Origin: Nipponacmea schrenckii
Taxonomy: Eukaryota > Mollusca > Gastropoda > Lottiidae
Assembly: GCA_030562195.1 (NCBI GenBank)
Contig: JAUJPP010000003.1
Location: 23,591,398-23,655,397, forward strand
Length of the DNA stretch: 64,000 nucleotides
Reading direction: 5' to 3'
Position 1 is the first letter of the stretch; each line of letters begins with the position of its first letter. Made by a program: the position numbers and the translations under genes. Below, in pieces: positions 61,957 through 64,000 of the stretch. The notes beneath the pieces were generated by a model. It did no database searches, was not told where the DNA came from, and saw only the letters and a list, made by a program, of their open reading frames with translations.

Positions 61957-63304
61957 TTTAATCTTTTTAATAAAAACAATTCTGAATTCAAGAAATCATA
62001 ATTAAAGGTATAAAATGTCTCTTTACAAAGACCAAATGAAATCAGCTAGAAACATAAACTGATAATGATAAAAAAATTACAATTTTAAAAGAAATCAGAC
62101 AATAGAGTCAAGTGATTGACTGAGGTCAATTTTATTGATGAGAACATTATCAGCAGTTTAATGGCTTCTAGCCTGGTATATTGACCATAATCTTAGTTCA
62201 TATTATTTCTAAATACTGCCCACCATTACAGGGGTTTACTAATAACTTTTATTCAAGTGTCACCATACCTTTTCATGGTCAAAAACATCAAACAAAATAA
62301 AAATACAAATGTGAGTTTTATTGACCTTCGAATACCTGTTTTATTTTTGTATGATCCTTTTTTATTAGAAATATATTAATGAAGTGTTTTTCTACTTAAA
62401 TCTTTAAATTTCACTGCCTGTGGCTCAACTGACTTAATCAACTATACAGCCTACCCTTAATCATTTCATATTTTGGATGTATAAAAGGTTTTGATTAACA
62501 GATAAATTTTAACCCTTTAGTATGACTTTTAACAAAATGTCTGGAATGAGTAATTCCAGTAATAGACAGCCTCTTAGTAGTCTTAGAAACAATTGCTTGC
62601 TATCCCAACTTAGTATCAAGAGGATATGCAGACACTTGGTTCAGAGGGACGGTTTTTCATACGAAATATATCAAACATGCAGGCCAAAATCTACCATTGA
62701 ATCTACCCTTTTGAAAGGAAAAAACGCAGGATTATAGCTCATCTGAAGGTGACACTAAATCTTAAAAGTTCTATTTGAACACTCTATGACGTAAAGAACA
62801 TAATCTAAAATACTGAAATTTCAAACTGAAAAAATAGAGGTAAGAATAATAGGGCCCTCTACAGACATCTCATGTTACAGGTCAACCCATGTCCATTCTA
62901 ATCATTGTTCAAGTTGAAGGAGGGGGACATTGTACTGTAGAAAATTGAATAAAGGTGTGTTTAAGATTTGAAATAGTTGATTAAGATCTGTAGAACATTA
63001 GTTGACATTTTACTTTGACCTCTCTATTCATATCAATGGTCTTTCATGTTCTATTAATACCATTTTAATTCTATATTACCTCTAAATAAAGTCTTCAACT
63101 GATATCTGTACCTTAAAGGTCTGAAGGACACCACTTAACAGCAACAAATAGTACATTCTAAATTAAAACTTGAGGGTGAAAATGAACTTGATCAAAATTA
63201 AAGTGTTTCCAATCACTGATATAATTACATGAAAACAGTTAATTGGACTGAGATACCTGATGCCATCATAAGCCTCTAGTAGACAAGGTTCAGAAGCCAT
63301 AGAC

Positions 63305-63322
63305 ATATATATATATATATAA
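63305..63322. repeat. (TA)n microsatellite
   Basis: Eight or so TA units followed by aatataatta. Confidence 0.8.
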
Positions 63323-64000
63323 TATAATTAAAAGATACCTGTATCAACCTTCAAAATAATTTTTTACTGCTGAAACATTGCTTATATCAGGTTTAAATAC
63401 ATTGCAGATGGAATGTTATGATTTTTACAGCATATATTTTTAACATAAAGTATAATTTGTGGTTTTTACATCTTCAAAGAAATATTTTTTCTGTTGAAAG
63501 GGAAAATGACTTGAAAAGATCATTAAAAATTAACAATAACACAAGAAAGAAAGATATGACTTGAAGGCAAATTGTGTAAATTAAATATGTCTTATCAGTG
63601 ATTGAATATAAACATGAATCAAACCATGGACTTATTATCCCTAGGGCAGAATATTTACATATCATTAAATACATATCTCATATATATTTTTACATGATAT
63701 ACATGTCTTTAAATAGAAAAAATATACAATCTCCGTAGTGCATGTTCTAAAAAAGCTATCAATGTACTAGTATTGAGCCACTTTTCACCTTCTTTGATTT
63801 ATAGATAAAAAAAATTTGCAAAATTGTCACATTAATTTCACTTTGAAGTTATACAAAATGTTCTTTGTAACCTTTTTTTCAAAACATTGTGAGTAGTTAC
63901 ACCAAAAGTAAGCCTTCTTTGGAAATAGGATGTCAATTGGGAAATCAATTCTTATCATATCATCAGTAAAATGTTAAAACTGGGTTTGATAATTTGCCAT

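Larger units (their letters stand above)
58208..64000. other. Non-coding AT-rich right end
   Basis: No supported gene. Contains repeat E copy 3, a weak SINE-like fragment and a TA microsatellite. The EVA1C promoter and first exon could lie here undetected or beyond the window. Confidence 0.5.

Noticed and set aside
61782..61991. Hydrophobic minus-strand frame resembling a receptor fragment.
   Set aside because: It passes through diverged repeat E and has no neighbouring exons; treated as repeat-derived.
1..64000. Bacterial-style systems (operons, toxin-antitoxin, phage).
   Set aside because: Genes are intron-split animal genes and no compact multi-gene cluster exists on either strand.

Overview
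This is a strongly AT-rich animal (metazoan) nuclear DNA window. The genes are split into short exons with GT-AG introns, the intergenic and intronic DNA is full of minisatellites and short inverted-repeat elements, and there is no sign of operons, ribosome-binding sites or other prokaryotic organisation. The two genes recognised are ancient bilaterian genes. The intron lengths, the AT-richness and a dispersed repeat containing 'tggagttttacgtcctact' suggest a lophotrochozoan, perhaps a mollusc, but that assignment is an inference from style and not proven.

Layout. (1) Positions 1-1946, plus strand: the last six coding exons of CFAP298 (C21orf59/Kurly), a cytoplasmic factor for ciliary dynein-arm assembly and motility; its 5' end lies outside the window. 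(2) 1947-4911: convergent 3' regions, with an unexplained but well-formed candidate terminal exon at 2444-2656. (3) 4912-45729, minus strand: seven coding exons of an EVA1C orthologue, a type I membrane receptor with two SUEL/rhamnose-binding lectin domains, a basic and Thr/Pro-rich stalk, one membrane helix and a short cytoplasmic tail. The exons join in frame at every junction (453 residues plus stop). The signal-peptide exon was not found upstream of 45729 and may lie beyond the window. A separate small exon at 34792-34872 encodes a signal peptide and ends in a phase-0 donor compatible with the exon at 21776-21899, so it could be an alternative promoter/first exon. (4) 45730-64000: no supported functional gene. 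It holds a 38-bp minisatellite, a 26-bp minisatellite, a 373-bp inverted-repeat element and a broken ankyrin-like coding relic.

The most meaningful result is the arrangement: CFAP298 and EVA1C lie tail to tail here, and from memory their human orthologues are also close neighbours in convergent orientation on chromosome 21q22.11. That points to a microsynteny block older than the protostome-deuterostome split. The two proteins have no obvious shared pathway (cilia assembly versus axon guidance/heparan-sulphate binding), so shared ancestry or regulatory linkage explains the pairing better than an operon-like logic.

Most remaining DNA is intron. It carries several small dispersed families, each with two to four copies in this window, including fold-back/MITE-like elements at 6.5, 7.1, 14.5, 21.3, 39.6 and 57 kb. 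I did not find a convincing new multi-gene system. The best leads for something undescribed are the possible alternative EVA1C start, the orphan exon at 2.4 kb and the repeat families.
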